From positions 1 to 47,554 of the forward strand of contig DVFS01000050.1 of NCBI GenBank assembly GCA_018713115.1: a stretch of DNA of 47,554 nt, in the 5' to 3' direction. The stretch comes from Candidatus Galligastranaerophilus faecipullorum. GTDB taxonomy: Bacteria; Cyanobacteriota; Vampirovibrionia; Gastranaerophilales; Gastranaerophilaceae. Numbering within the stretch: the stretch's first letter is position 1; every line of letters starts with the position of its first letter. The notes under the pieces were generated by a model, which was not told the origin of the DNA, did no database searches, and saw only the letters and a program-made list of their open reading frames with translations. Of this stretch, positions 9,231 to 16,082 are shown piece after piece. The translations under genes and the position numbers were made by a program.

Positions 9231-9662
9231 ATGAAAGTAAACCCCTTAAATTCTGCTGTGAATTTTATACAAAGAAAAATTGAAACTAAAAAAGCTGCCG
9301 AAAAAGCGGTGGACAGCCTTCTTGATTTATATGGCAATAAAATCGATTCATTTGAAGTATTTACAAACAAAAAAGGCGTTGTTTCGGCACTCGGTTACTC
9401 CGGAGGTGATTTGTATACTCACGCGTACAGCATTTTGCCTGACGGAACACACATTCAAAAGGTTATAAGCAGAGAAAAGAAATCAAACAGCATTGTTAAT
9501 AACTATATGACATTAATTAAGGATGCATTTAATCATTACAGCTTCAAAAACCGGACGGTAAAACATACGATAACTGCAAGTGTTCCACAAGAAGCCGAAT
9601 TTACGCTTAATCGAAAAATGTCTACCCTTATTGATGCGGCAGATATGTTTGGTAAAAAGTAA
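9231..9662 (+). CDS. Unrecognised 143-residue protein with N-terminal motif
   Basis: A small soluble-looking alpha/beta protein of unknown function. The start at 9231 is chosen because AAAAGGA lies eight bases upstream; a longer in-frame reading back to 9147 overlaps miaB and lacks a ribosome site. It begins MKVNPLNSAVNF, a short form of the Met-Lys-hydrophobic start ending in an aromatic motif shared with other unknown proteins here. It lies 64 bases downstream of miaB and probably ends that transcript. Confidence 0.75.
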   Translation: MKVNPLNSAVNFIQRKIETKKAAEKAVDSLLDLYGNKIDSFEVFTNKKGVVSALGYSGGDLYTHAYSILPDGTHIQKVISREKKSNSIVNNYMTLIKDAFNHYSFKNRTVKHTITASVPQEAEFTLNRKMSTLIDAADMFGKK

Positions 9663-9683
9663 AAAATAAAACTTTATTAATGC

Positions 9684-9720
9684 AGAGTTAACGGTTGATT
9701 TTGACTGTTAACTCTTCTTT
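9684..9720 (+). terminator. Hairpin between convergent genes
   Basis: AGAGTTAAC (9684-9692) pairs with GTTAACTCT (9707-9715), followed by TCTTT. It overlaps the 3' end of pgi and probably ends the miaB transcript. Confidence 0.6.
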
Positions 9721-11073
9721 TGATTCTTCATAGCCGGCACGTCCCATAAGCGCATACGTGTAGTTTTTTGCCTGCTCTACTCCGGGCTGGTTAAAGGCAT
9801 TTATATTGTATAATTCGCCTATAATTGCCGTCTGGACTTCAAGCATATAAAACAGCTGCGCAAGGCTTCCTGCATTGATTTTCGGCAGCGTTATGGTTAG
9901 ATTGGGCCGTCTAAAATCGGTGAGCGCTACCGCGGTAGAGTCAGCCTCGGCATTTATGAGGTTGTTTATTGTATTTCCGCCTAAATACCCGATACCCGTA
10001 TATTCAAATATTTTCGGTATTTCAAGCGTTGTATCAAATTCTCCTACGCGGATAAAAGTGATAATTTTGTCGTTTTTCCCTTCGTTATAAAGTTGAATCT
10101 GCGAGTGTTGGTCGGTCGCACCAAGCGCCTTAATGGGTGTCGGGCCGATATTTACTTTGTTGCCGTCGCGGTCAACTTCTTTGCCCAGCGATTCCGCCCA
10201 CAACTGCACGTACCAGTCGGCAACATACTTGAGTCTGCTTGAATATGGCATCATAACGGATATATAATTGCCTTTTTGGGTATCCATAAGATAGTGTATA
10301 AGCGCATTCTGGGCGGCAATATTTTTTCTTATGTCGGTATTTTTGAGCGTCAAATCCATTACTTTAACGCCTTCCATAATTTCATCTATATCAATACCCA
10401 CAAGCGCCATAGGAACAAGCCCCACGGCAGAAAATACCGAAAATCTGCCGCCTACGTCATCCGGTACGACAAAAGTCTTATAACCTTCTTCGTTTGCAAT
10501 CTGTCTTAAAATTCCTGTTTGTTTATCTGTTGTTGCAACGATATTTTTCCTGTAGTCATCCCCCAGCAGATTTTGCATTCTGTCTTTTATTATCATAAAC
10601 TGTGACATTGTTTCAGCCGTAGAGCCCGATTTTGTAATGACATTAACAAGTGTCCTTTTTAAATCGAGCATATTAAGAAGTGCATTTATCTGGTCGGGGT
10701 CAATGTTGTCTAAAAAGAAAATTCTCGGAAGACCGCCTCTTTCTTCTTTTGAAAGCATATTCCAGTACGGTTTTAAAAGCGCTTCGCACATTGCTATTGA
10801 GCCCAGCGCACTTCCGCCTATGCCAAGGACAAGCACATTGTCAAAACGTCCTTCTACCATTGCGGCGTACTCTTTTACATACCATACGGTTTCTTCATTG
10901 TAGCCTAAATTCATCCACTGCAGCCACTGACCGGGTTTGTCTTTTCTAAGGTTTAAATCAAGGATAATATCACTGATTTTCTTTTCGTACTGGTTAAACA
11001 CTTCTTCAAGGTTAAGACCTCTGTCTTGCCCCAGAATATCAGCACTTACGTTCCTGTAGTTGAATTCTATCAT
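9688..11073 (-). CDS. pgi: Glucose-6-phosphate isomerase
   Basis: A 461-residue cytoplasmic enzyme converting glucose 6-phosphate and fructose 6-phosphate. Sugar-phosphate binding and family signatures are visible: GIGGSALGS, TKSGSTAETM, DDVGGRFSVFSAVGL (the usual PGI signature) and, near the C-terminus, QPGVEQAKNYTYAL. The length matches the short bacterial PGI subfamily. AGGGAG precedes the ATG. The gene is single and divergent from the histidine kinase at 11200. With pyk and malQ it forms the central glycolytic content of the window. Confidence 0.95.
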   Translation of the reverse strand: MIEFNYRNVSADILGQDRGLNLEEVFNQYEKKISDIILDLNLRKDKPGQWLQWMNLGYNEETVWYVKEYAAMVEGRFDNVLVLGIGGSALGSIAMCEALLKPYWNMLSKEERGGLPRIFFLDNIDPDQINALLNMLDLKRTLVNVITKSGSTAETMSQFMIIKDRMQNLLGDDYRKNIVATTDKQTGILRQIANEEGYKTFVVPDDVGGRFSVFSAVGLVPMALVGIDIDEIMEGVKVMDLTLKNTDIRKNIAAQNALIHYLMDTQKGNYISVMMPYSSRLKYVADWYVQLWAESLGKEVDRDGNKVNIGPTPIKALGATDQHSQIQLYNEGKNDKIITFIRVGEFDTTLEIPKIFEYTGIGYLGGNTINNLINAEADSTAVALTDFRRPNLTITLPKINAGSLAQLFYMLEVQTAIIGELYNINAFNQPGVEQAKNYTYALMGRAGYEESKEELTVKINR

Positions 11074-11199
11074 GTGTACTCCCTTGAAATTAAAATTAAC
11101 GACTTCTTTTATTTTATCCGCTGAGAAAGATATGTAAAGAGTTAAAATATTGCCTTGGCGTGCAATTTAAAAATACTGTTTTCCTGAAATCCTTTTTAT

Positions 11200-12051
11200 A
11201 TGAAAGATAATTTTTATCGAAATTTTAAAAAGAGTTTCGGCGAGGGCAGCCACAATGCAAACATCTATTGCACTCTGAGCGACTCTTATTTAAACTCTCT
11301 TAAGTGTAAGGGTACTTTTTGCGGCAAGCTTTCGGAATTCAAAAAAGTATTTTCTTATATACTCGGGGAATACAAAAAACTTCTAAAACAAAAAAATCAA
11401 AATGACGAAATTTTCTCGCAAATTTTACACGATATAAAAAGTCCCATGCTGGGGATAAAATTTGCACTTGAAGAGTCAAAAAGAAACAAGCTTGAAGACG
11501 AGATATATAAAATTAACTCGAGCGTATTAAATACGATTCAGGATTTTTTGCTTTTATATAGTTTTAAAAACGGGTTTTCCGAACTTGATTTTGAAAACTT
11601 CTCTTTATACGAAGCGGTAAAATATGAAGTCGAACTTTACACTCCTCTTTTAAAACAGAAAAAAATACGGACGGATTTTATGCAAGGCTGTTCACATCCT
11701 GATGTATATTCAAACAGAAGCGTATTTGCAAGGATAGTGTCAAATCTTATATCAAATGCCATTAAATATTCACCTCCGGGGGGTATAATATCGTTCCATA
11801 TAAAGCAATGCGGCAAATTTGCATTTTTTGATATTACAAATAAATTACAGCCGCAGCATTTTGCGGACAAAGATAAAATGTTTGAAGAGTTTAATACGCA
11901 GGATAAAAGTACATCGTTCGGACTCGGGCTTTTTATATCAAAAAGACTTGCAAAAAGAATAAACTCTGCAATTAGCGTTAAAAAAAACGGGGAAGAAATA
12001 ACCTTTGAGCTAAAAATGCCTAAAACTGGCTGTCGAGGTCATGAACAGTGA
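11200..12051 (+). CDS. Soluble histidine kinase with a degenerate G1 box
   Basis: A 283-residue cytoplasmic kinase with no membrane segment and no recognisable input domain. Residues 1-65 are a short unknown region. The dimerisation/phosphoacceptor helix carries ILHDIKSPMLG with H77, followed by N-box NLISNAIKYSPPGG and G2-box FGLGLFISKRLAKR. The usual DxGxG (G1) is replaced by DITNKL, so ATP binding may be altered. No response regulator is adjacent; the nearest, at 28821, has a degenerate receiver. No Shine-Dalgarno site is evident before the ATG. Its end overlaps the converging gene at 12020 by 32 bases. Confidence 0.85.
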   Translation: MKDNFYRNFKKSFGEGSHNANIYCTLSDSYLNSLKCKGTFCGKLSEFKKVFSYILGEYKKLLKQKNQNDEIFSQILHDIKSPMLGIKFALEESKRNKLEDEIYKINSSVLNTIQDFLLLYSFKNGFSELDFENFSLYEAVKYEVELYTPLLKQKKIRTDFMQGCSHPDVYSNRSVFARIVSNLISNAIKYSPPGGIISFHIKQCGKFAFFDITNKLQPQHFADKDKMFEEFNTQDKSTSFGLGLFISKRLAKRINSAISVKKNGEEITFELKMPKTGCRGHEQ

Positions 12052-12289
12052 TTTTAGCCGACATTTCGGCAATTACTCGTGAAATTTCAAAACCGCTTAT
12101 CATAACTTCTAAAATAAGCTGCGAATTGATAAGTACGGTTTCTGTGTATTCCATTGAATCCATATCAAGAATGTCAAACTCAATAAAATCATCGCCTACA
12201 TACTTGATTTTGCCGAATTCCGCATCCGTTGCCCATCTTAAAAATACTACGGCTTTTTCTAAAGCTTTTAATTTTTGAATCATCCTCAT
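12020..12289 (-). CDS. Small unrecognised protein, beta-rich core
   Basis: 89 residues (or 87 from the second Met). The sequence alternates hydrophobic and polar residues as in a small beta-barrel, for example GKIKYVGDDFIEFDIL followed by TVLINSQLILEV, with a helical N-terminus. This composition is much more protein-like than the opposite frame. I do not recognise the family; an Sm-like fold is only a guess. The ribosome site is poor. It converges on the histidine kinase gene with a 32-base overlap. Confidence 0.6.
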   Translation of the reverse strand: MRMIQKLKALEKAVVFLRWATDAEFGKIKYVGDDFIEFDILDMDSMEYTETVLINSQLILEVMISGFEISRVIAEMSAKITVHDLDSQF

Positions 12290-12312
12290 AATTACATGAT
12301 ATTATTATTTTT

Positions 12313-12975
12313 ATGAATGTCAATTTCATAAATTGCGATTGTAACATTGTAAATTGCGGTCAAAAAAATATGGAGCTTGACCTTAAAATGCTCAATGACG
12401 CTATAGAAAACTCGCATGTGCATGCATCTTTAAGATTTTACAACTGGTCGCCAAAATGCATAAGCCTGGGTAAAAACCAGCCCATGGAGCCTTTTTATAA
12501 AGAGACAGGAATTGATATCGTAAGAAGACCGACGGGCGGGCGCGCTCTTTTGCATGACAGGGAGCTAACGTATTGTTTTGTCTGTCCGCAAAAAGACGGT
12601 ATGAGCGTAATGGCTTCATATAAAGAAATCTCGGACGCCTTGATTCTCGGGTTTAGAAAGCTCGGCATAGAGCTTGATTACTCCTGTTCCCGCGGTGGTG
12701 ATATGCGCTATTGCATGAATATTTCCTGCGGCGCGGACGTTAGTTATATGGGGCGAAAATTTATAGGTTCGGCGCAGTTTCGCTCCCGCGGCTATATTTT
12801 GCAGCATGGTTCAATTCTTTATGATTTGGATTTTGAGCTTATAGAGAAGATTTTTAAACAAAAACCAAAAAAAGACTCTATAGTAACATTAAATGAAATC
12901 AATCCGAATATATCGCAAAAGTCGCTTATTGAAGCGCTTAAGGAAGGTTTTTGTGAAAAATTTCAGGAGTCTTGA
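12313..12975 (+). CDS. Lipoate/octanoate transferase family protein, LipM-like
   Basis: A 220-residue member of the biotin/lipoate A/B protein ligase family, which moves octanoyl or lipoyl groups onto lipoyl domains. It shows RRPTGGRALLHDRELTY, the acyl-binding signature. ISCGADVSYMGRKFIGSAQ then places a cysteine and the conserved lysine as in LipM octanoyltransferases, followed by LQHGSILYDLD. Typical LipM is about 270-280 residues, so this is short at the C-terminus. No ATP-binding C-terminal domain is present, which argues against LplA. There is no ribosome site. TTGAAT and TATTAT lie upstream such that transcription might begin at or near the ATG. LipM against LipL is undecided. Confidence 0.85.
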   Translation: MNVNFINCDCNIVNCGQKNMELDLKMLNDAIENSHVHASLRFYNWSPKCISLGKNQPMEPFYKETGIDIVRRPTGGRALLHDRELTYCFVCPQKDGMSVMASYKEISDALILGFRKLGIELDYSCSRGGDMRYCMNISCGADVSYMGRKFIGSAQFRSRGYILQHGSILYDLDFELIEKIFKQKPKKDSIVTLNEINPNISQKSLIEALKEGFCEKFQES

Positions 12976-13000
12976 CAGTTATTTTTGTTCAGGTTATATT
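12972..13000 (+). promoter_or_regulatory. Strong sigma-70 promoter for rplU-rpmA
   Basis: Consensus TTGACA (12972-12977) and TATATT (12995-13000) are separated by exactly 17 bases. The -35 box overlaps the stop codon of the preceding gene. Transcription should start near 13007. Confidence 0.85.
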
Positions 13001-13006
13001 ATTTGT

Positions 13007-13073
13007 TGCAGATAGGTTGGTCGCGTCTAAATGCTTATATGCTGCGACCCCTTAAAATAAGGAAGGACAAAAA
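13007..13073 (+). promoter_or_regulatory. rplU leader with hairpin, possible L21 autoregulatory element
   Basis: GGTCGC (13019-13024) pairs with GCGACC (13044-13049) around a 19-base loop in the 5' leader. AAGGAAGG then precedes the L21 start. Structured L21 leaders are known in other phyla; whether this one binds L21 is inference. Confidence 0.45.
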
Positions 13074-13427
13074 ATGTACGCAATAGTCGAAACAGGCGGC
13101 AAACAGTACAAACTGGAAGAAGGAAAATATACGGATATCGAGTTATTAGATGCCGAGGCTGATTCCAAAGTAGTGTTTGATAAAGTCGTAATGCTGGTAA
13201 ACGGCAAGAAGTCAAAAGTAGGTCAACCCTACGTAGAAAATGCAACCGTTGACGGCACAATCGTTAAGCACGATAAAGCAAAGAAAGTGATTGTTTATAA
13301 ACAGCGTCCAAAAAAAGGATACAGAAAAAAACAAGGTCACAGACAACAATTTACAAGAGTAATGATTAACAAAATCAATACAAAAGCAGGTAAGACAAAA
13401 GCTGCTGAAACCGAAGGAGAAGAATAA
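13074..13427 (+). CDS. rplU: 50S ribosomal protein L21
   Basis: 117 residues. [17 protein letters not shown] is the L21 start, and [16 protein letters not shown] is the rRNA-binding basic region with the family signature. A charged extension (about 15 residues ending in TEGEE) goes beyond the core of roughly 103 residues. Its stop overlaps the rpmA start by one base (TAATG), so the two are translationally coupled. It is driven by the promoter at 12972. Confidence 0.97.
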   Translation: MYAIVETGGKQYKLEEGKYTDIELLDAEADSKVVFDKVVMLVNGKKSKVGQPYVENATVDGTIVKHDKAKKVIVYKQRPKKGYRKKQGHRQQFTRVMINKINTKAGKTKAAETEGEE

Positions 13428-13684
13428 TGGCACATAAGAAGGGCGTAGGTTCATCCAAAAACGGACGCGACAGCGAAAGTAAGAGATTAGGCGTTAAAAA
13501 ATACGCTAATGAAAATGTGCTTGCAGGAAATATCCTTGTCAGACAACGCGGCACAAAAATTCATCCCGGCGTAAACGTTGGCAGAGGTTCCGATGACACT
13601 CTGTTTGCAATGATAGACGGGGTGGTAAAGTTTGAACCTTACAGAAGAACAAGAAAACAAGTCAGCGTATACGCTGCAGAATAA
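13427..13684 (+). CDS. rpmA: 50S ribosomal protein L27
   Basis: 85 residues, full length. [16 protein letters not shown] is the conserved start, placing the flexible N-terminus near the peptidyl transferase centre, and [12 protein letters not shown] is the family signature. There is no N-terminal cleavage extension of the Firmicutes type. It is coupled to rplU and followed immediately by the tRNA-Asp region. Confidence 0.97.
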   Translation: MAHKKGVGSSKNGRDSESKRLGVKKYANENVLAGNILVRQRGTKIHPGVNVGRGSDDTLFAMIDGVVKFEPYRRTRKQVSVYAAE

Positions 13685-13718
13685 TTGAAAATTGAATAAT
13701 GGATGGGGGCGTAGCTCA
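13683..13718 (+). repeat. 36-bp direct repeat, first copy
   Basis: It is identical to 13782-13817, 99 bases downstream. It includes 22 bases of leader and the first 14 bases of tRNA-Asp (GGGGGCGTAGCTCA). Confidence 0.95.
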
Positions 13719-13780
13719 CTTGACGAGGTTAACGAGTCAAAGCGGCTTGTCCGCAAAGTTAACCAGCTGAGCCCCTGCCG
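13705..13780 (+). pseudogene. Scrambled partial copy of tRNA-Asp
   Basis: It starts like tRNA-Asp for 14 bases, then diverges. Near its end, AACCAGCTGAGC is the reverse complement of the tRNA D-arm GCTCAGCTGGTT. The result folds on itself (GGGG and CTCA with TGAG and CCCC; GCGG with CCGC). It lacks a T-arm GGTTCGA and a proper seven-base anticodon loop, so it should not be a working tRNA. Confidence 0.7.
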
Positions 13781-13781
13781 A

Positions 13782-13817
13782 AATTGAAAATTGAATAATG
13801 GATGGGGGCGTAGCTCA
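13782..13817 (+). repeat. 36-bp direct repeat, second copy
   Basis: Identical to 13683-13718. It runs from the end of the scrambled copy into the first 14 bases of the functional tRNA-Asp. Confidence 0.95.
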
Positions 13818-13880
13818 GCTGGTTAGAGTGCATGCCTGTCACGCATGAGGTCGCGGGTTCGATACCCGTCGTCCCCGCCA
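13804..13880 (+). tRNA. tRNA-Asp (GTC)
   Basis: 77 bases with encoded CCA. Acceptor GGGGGCG pairs with CGTCCCC with one G-U. D-stem is GCTC/GAGT. Anticodon stem is CATGC/GCATG with loop CTGTCAC, giving anticodon GTC. The T-arm contains GGTTCGATACC. It is directly downstream of rpmA, with T-rich DNA after the CCA. Confidence 0.97.
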
Positions 13881-14254
13881 TTATTTTTTTAATAACGTTG
13901 AATTTTTCAGATTTGTTTAACTTTGAATCAGGAAATCTTTTTGCAACATCATCAAGCAAATCAAAAGGTAATTCAAATAAATCCCTTACACCTTCAATAG
14001 CATTTTTTGCAAACCCTACATGTTTTGGTGTTTCAAGTCCGCCGATGTTTTCAATTGCTTTAGGGGCTTTTGTCTTAACTTCTCTTGTTAAATTATCTGC
14101 AAGATTATCTATTCCACAATTAACAAATTTTCTAATCTTTTTTAAGTCCTCAATGTCAGGAGTCTTTTTGCCCCTGAATTTTAAATCTGAATAATTTTGG
14201 TTTAATGAGGATAATTGCATTTTGGCTTATGTAAATTAATTTGTCAAAAAAACA

Positions 14255-14304
14255 AAACCAATAAATATTAAAATTTGTCTTAAAATTTTAATATTTAAAC
14301 CAAT
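14255..14304. repeat. AT-only palindrome flanked by 8-bp direct repeats
   Basis: AAACCAAT occurs at 14255-14262 and 14297-14304. Between them, 14262-14276 and 14283-14297 form a perfect 15-bp inverted repeat around GTCTTA. It lies between two minus-strand genes. It may be a weak terminator or a small insertion with a target duplication. Confidence 0.6.
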
Positions 14305-14322
14305 GTAACTAAAAATTTACAA

Positions 14323-14802
14323 TTAAAACCAAAAGCCGTGTGCTTCGCGCCATACTTGTGCTTCTGTTTCTTCTTTGCTTGAATCTGCAGTAGATGTGTA
14401 CGGCTTATTTTGAAATTCTGCATAAAACTCTTCAGCCCGTTTCACTCTTTCTCTTAATGAAGGTTTGCTTGTATCTTCATATTCATAGAGTGCAAGCGCC
14501 TCTGATCTAAAATCGTCCAGAGTTGCAATCGGATTTTCAAAATCAAGATATTCGCTTGTTTTTATATCTTCAACCATATCATCAGTTGTTCTTTCGCGTA
14601 AAAATTCTTCATTTAATTTTACTTTTAATTTCTGCCCTTCAGATGAAAAGATGAAAAATTTTGATGAATTCAATATCGGCAGAGTGCATTCATTTTGTGC
14701 GTTTTCTTCGATAATTCTTGCAGCTGTTTTATCTTCAATTATACCGAAGCTTATTTGTTTTTGCGAACTAAAATTGTGGCTTGTTATGCCGTTTATTTTC
14801 AT
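14323..14802 (-). CDS. Unrecognised 159-residue acidic protein with F-x-G motif
   Basis: It begins MKINGITSHNFSSQKQISFG, with the shared N-terminal pattern ending in ISFG. The remainder is acidic and charged, mixed alpha/beta, with a helical C-terminal half ending in Trp-Phe, and no membrane segment. ATG at 14802 is used rather than the upstream TTG at 14808. No family is recognised. It lies in the accessory region between the truncated gene and the first XRE regulator. Confidence 0.7.
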   Translation of the reverse strand: MKINGITSHNFSSQKQISFGIIEDKTAARIIEENAQNECTLPILNSSKFFIFSSEGQKLKVKLNEEFLRERTTDDMVEDIKTSEYLDFENPIATLDDFRSEALALYEYEDTSKPSLRERVKRAEEFYAEFQNKPYTSTADSSKEETEAQVWREAHGFWF

Positions 14803-14934
14803 ATTCAACCTAACTTTCTGGCGATGATTCCCAAGGGGTAATTCATCATACTACTGTTTTTTTCAAGTTTCAAGTAATTGTATATACTATATTTACAATT
14901 ATTAAATTTAGTATTTAGACAGCGACTCCATGGT

Positions 14935-15300
14935 CTAACGGTTTTTGCTTTTGTGTGCCTTTAATAATTGTGCATATTTTAACAGGAGTTCAAGGCTTGA
15001 TTCGTCATTTTTAAATTCGTTAATCATTTCCAGCAATATTTTGTAGCTGTCTTTTGTAAATTCAATGTTAAAAATATGCCCATTATCTACAAATAACTGA
15101 CAAGGCTCAAGTTTTAGGATTTCAGCTATCTTTTCCAAAGTTGCAACCCTGGGAAAACATTTGCCGTTTTCTATATCACTTAAATTGCTTGTTGAAATAG
15201 AAATCCTGTCTGCAAATTCATCTTGTGCAAGTTTTAAACCGTTTCGCAATGAACGAACATTTGCTCCCAGAATTTTCCTAATGTTTTTCTTGCCTGTCAT
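14935..15300 (-). CDS. XRE-family transcriptional regulator (first)
   Basis: 121 residues. The N-terminal helix-turn-helix (about 10-65) reads GANVRSLRNGLKLAQDEFAD followed by ISTSNLSDIENGKCFPRVATLEKIAEIL, a clear Cro/cI-type HTH_3 domain. The C-terminal half is short, charged and helical, probably for dimerisation. It is divergent from the small gene at 15451, with repeats between them that could be its operator. The arrangement matches the second XRE/small-gene pair at 22630/23126. Its role may be to control the AAA+ locus, which is inference. Confidence 0.88.
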   Translation of the reverse strand: MTGKKNIRKILGANVRSLRNGLKLAQDEFADRISISTSNLSDIENGKCFPRVATLEKIAEILKLEPCQLFVDNGHIFNIEFTKDSYKILLEMINEFKNDESSLELLLKYAQLLKAHKSKNR

Positions 15301-15383
15301 TTATATATGATATTAAGATAATAAAAACTTTAAAATAGCCATTAGTCGGAATTAAATTGACATATAGTCATTAATAGGATAAT

Positions 15384-15430
15384 GTTAACTTATGGAAATT
15401 ATATTGTTATGTTAACCGAGATAAGTTAGC
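15384..15430. promoter_or_regulatory. Possible operator between XRE gene and divergent small gene
   Basis: GTTAACTTAT (15384-15393) and ATAAGTTAGC (15421-15430) form an inverted repeat with one mismatch, and GTTAAC recurs at 15411. The repeats sit just upstream of the small gene at 15451. Confidence 0.4.
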
Positions 15431-15450
15431 AATTGTAAAGGATAAAAACC

Positions 15451-15741
15451 ATGAATGACACAATTTTTGATATGAAAATTATCGCTATAGGCGACGGCTA
15501 CTTTCTTGCAGAACCGCAACCCGATAAACTTTTCTTGTATTATCTGGTTATAAAAAATCTAAACATAGCAATCAACACAACAATCAATATGATTGAAAAC
15601 AAAAATATTAATCTGAGCAAAATTATCTGGAATTGCATTGATAAAGAAATGGAAAATGCAATGCATAAAATAAACAGCCGTTATGGCAGGGAAATTATAT
15701 ATAAATATGAAATTAAAAATAAAATATGTAAAGTATTGTAA
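15451..15741 (+). CDS. Small unrecognised protein divergent from XRE regulator
   Basis: A 96-residue protein with an AAAGGA ribosome site before its ATG. The first 35 residues are beta-like (KIIAIGDGYFLAEPQ), and the rest is helical, Asn/Ile-rich and basic. No transmembrane segment or known domain is seen. Its placement opposite an XRE gene resembles a phage-style repressor/early gene pair, as does the 75-residue gene at 23126, but the two small proteins are not visibly similar. Confidence 0.6.
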   Translation: MNDTIFDMKIIAIGDGYFLAEPQPDKLFLYYLVIKNLNIAINTTINMIENKNINLSKIIWNCIDKEMENAMHKINSRYGREIIYKYEIKNKICKVL

Positions 15742-15836
15742 AAAATAATACATCCTTTTTATGGATTACGGCAAAAAATGTTATTTACGGATATTATACG
15801 TTAAAATTAGATTTATACATAAGAGGGTAATAAAAA

Positions 15837-16082
15837 ATGATTAAATTTCAAACTATTGGTCTGCTGCCCGGCAGATATGATTTTTCAAAATCAAATGCGG
15901 TTAATAACCAAAAAACAAGATTAAATTATGCAAGTACGGATACATTTGTTAAACAGCAGGAAGATATTTCTTTCGGCGGTTTCAGAAAGAACAAAAAAGT
16001 TGAAAACAGAACTGAAGATAATCTGGCTTCATCGCTCAAACATGTTTCAATAAAAGGTATGCCGTTTTATTGGGTGTTGTAA
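15837..16082 (+). CDS. N-terminal motif peptide, probably the frameshifted start of the EF-hand gene
   Basis: 81 residues with good coding character up to about residue 73. It contains TDTFVKQQEDISFGGF, combining the D-[ST]-F-x-K and F-G-G elements seen on other proteins of this locus. It then runs into the start of the 16070 frame, overlapping it by 13 bases. In that frame the codons just upstream read AVLLGVVTSAAVV, a hydrophobic segment that would follow naturally. One base lost or gained near 16050-16065 would fuse both into a protein of about 465 residues. It could also be an independent small gene. Confidence 0.6.
   Translation: MIKFQTIGLLPGRYDFSKSNAVNNQKTRLNYASTDTFVKQQEDISFGGFRKNKKVENRTEDNLASSLKHVSIKGMPFYWVL

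Larger units (their letters stand above)
13759..14220 (-). pseudogene. Unknown gene truncated at the tRNA-Asp 3' end
   Basis: Residues 1-113 (14220 down to 13881) look like a real protein. It starts MQLSSLNQNYSDLKFRGKK, carrying the F-x-G motif seen on other proteins here, and continues as a charged helical region with VRDLFELPFDLLDD. From 13880 on, the frame simply reads the antisense of tRNA-Asp (GIEPATSCVTG and similar), a familiar false tail. The gene was therefore probably cut when this DNA joined the tRNA, and its natural C-terminus is missing. Function is unknown. Confidence 0.6.

Noticed and set aside
13705..13780. A second functional tRNA before tRNA-Asp
   Set aside because: It has a tRNA-like 5' end and D-stem, but no T-arm consensus and no proper anticodon loop; the 3' part is an inverted D-arm fragment.
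13759..13880. C-terminal 40 residues of the minus-strand ORF (GIEPATSCVTG and onward)
   Set aside because: This is the antisense of tRNA-Asp and a well-known false protein tail, not real coding sequence.
16040..16075. Programmed -1 frameshift joining the two EF-hand gene parts
   Set aside because: No standard slippery heptamer followed by a stem or pseudoknot was seen; mutation or sequencing error is simpler.
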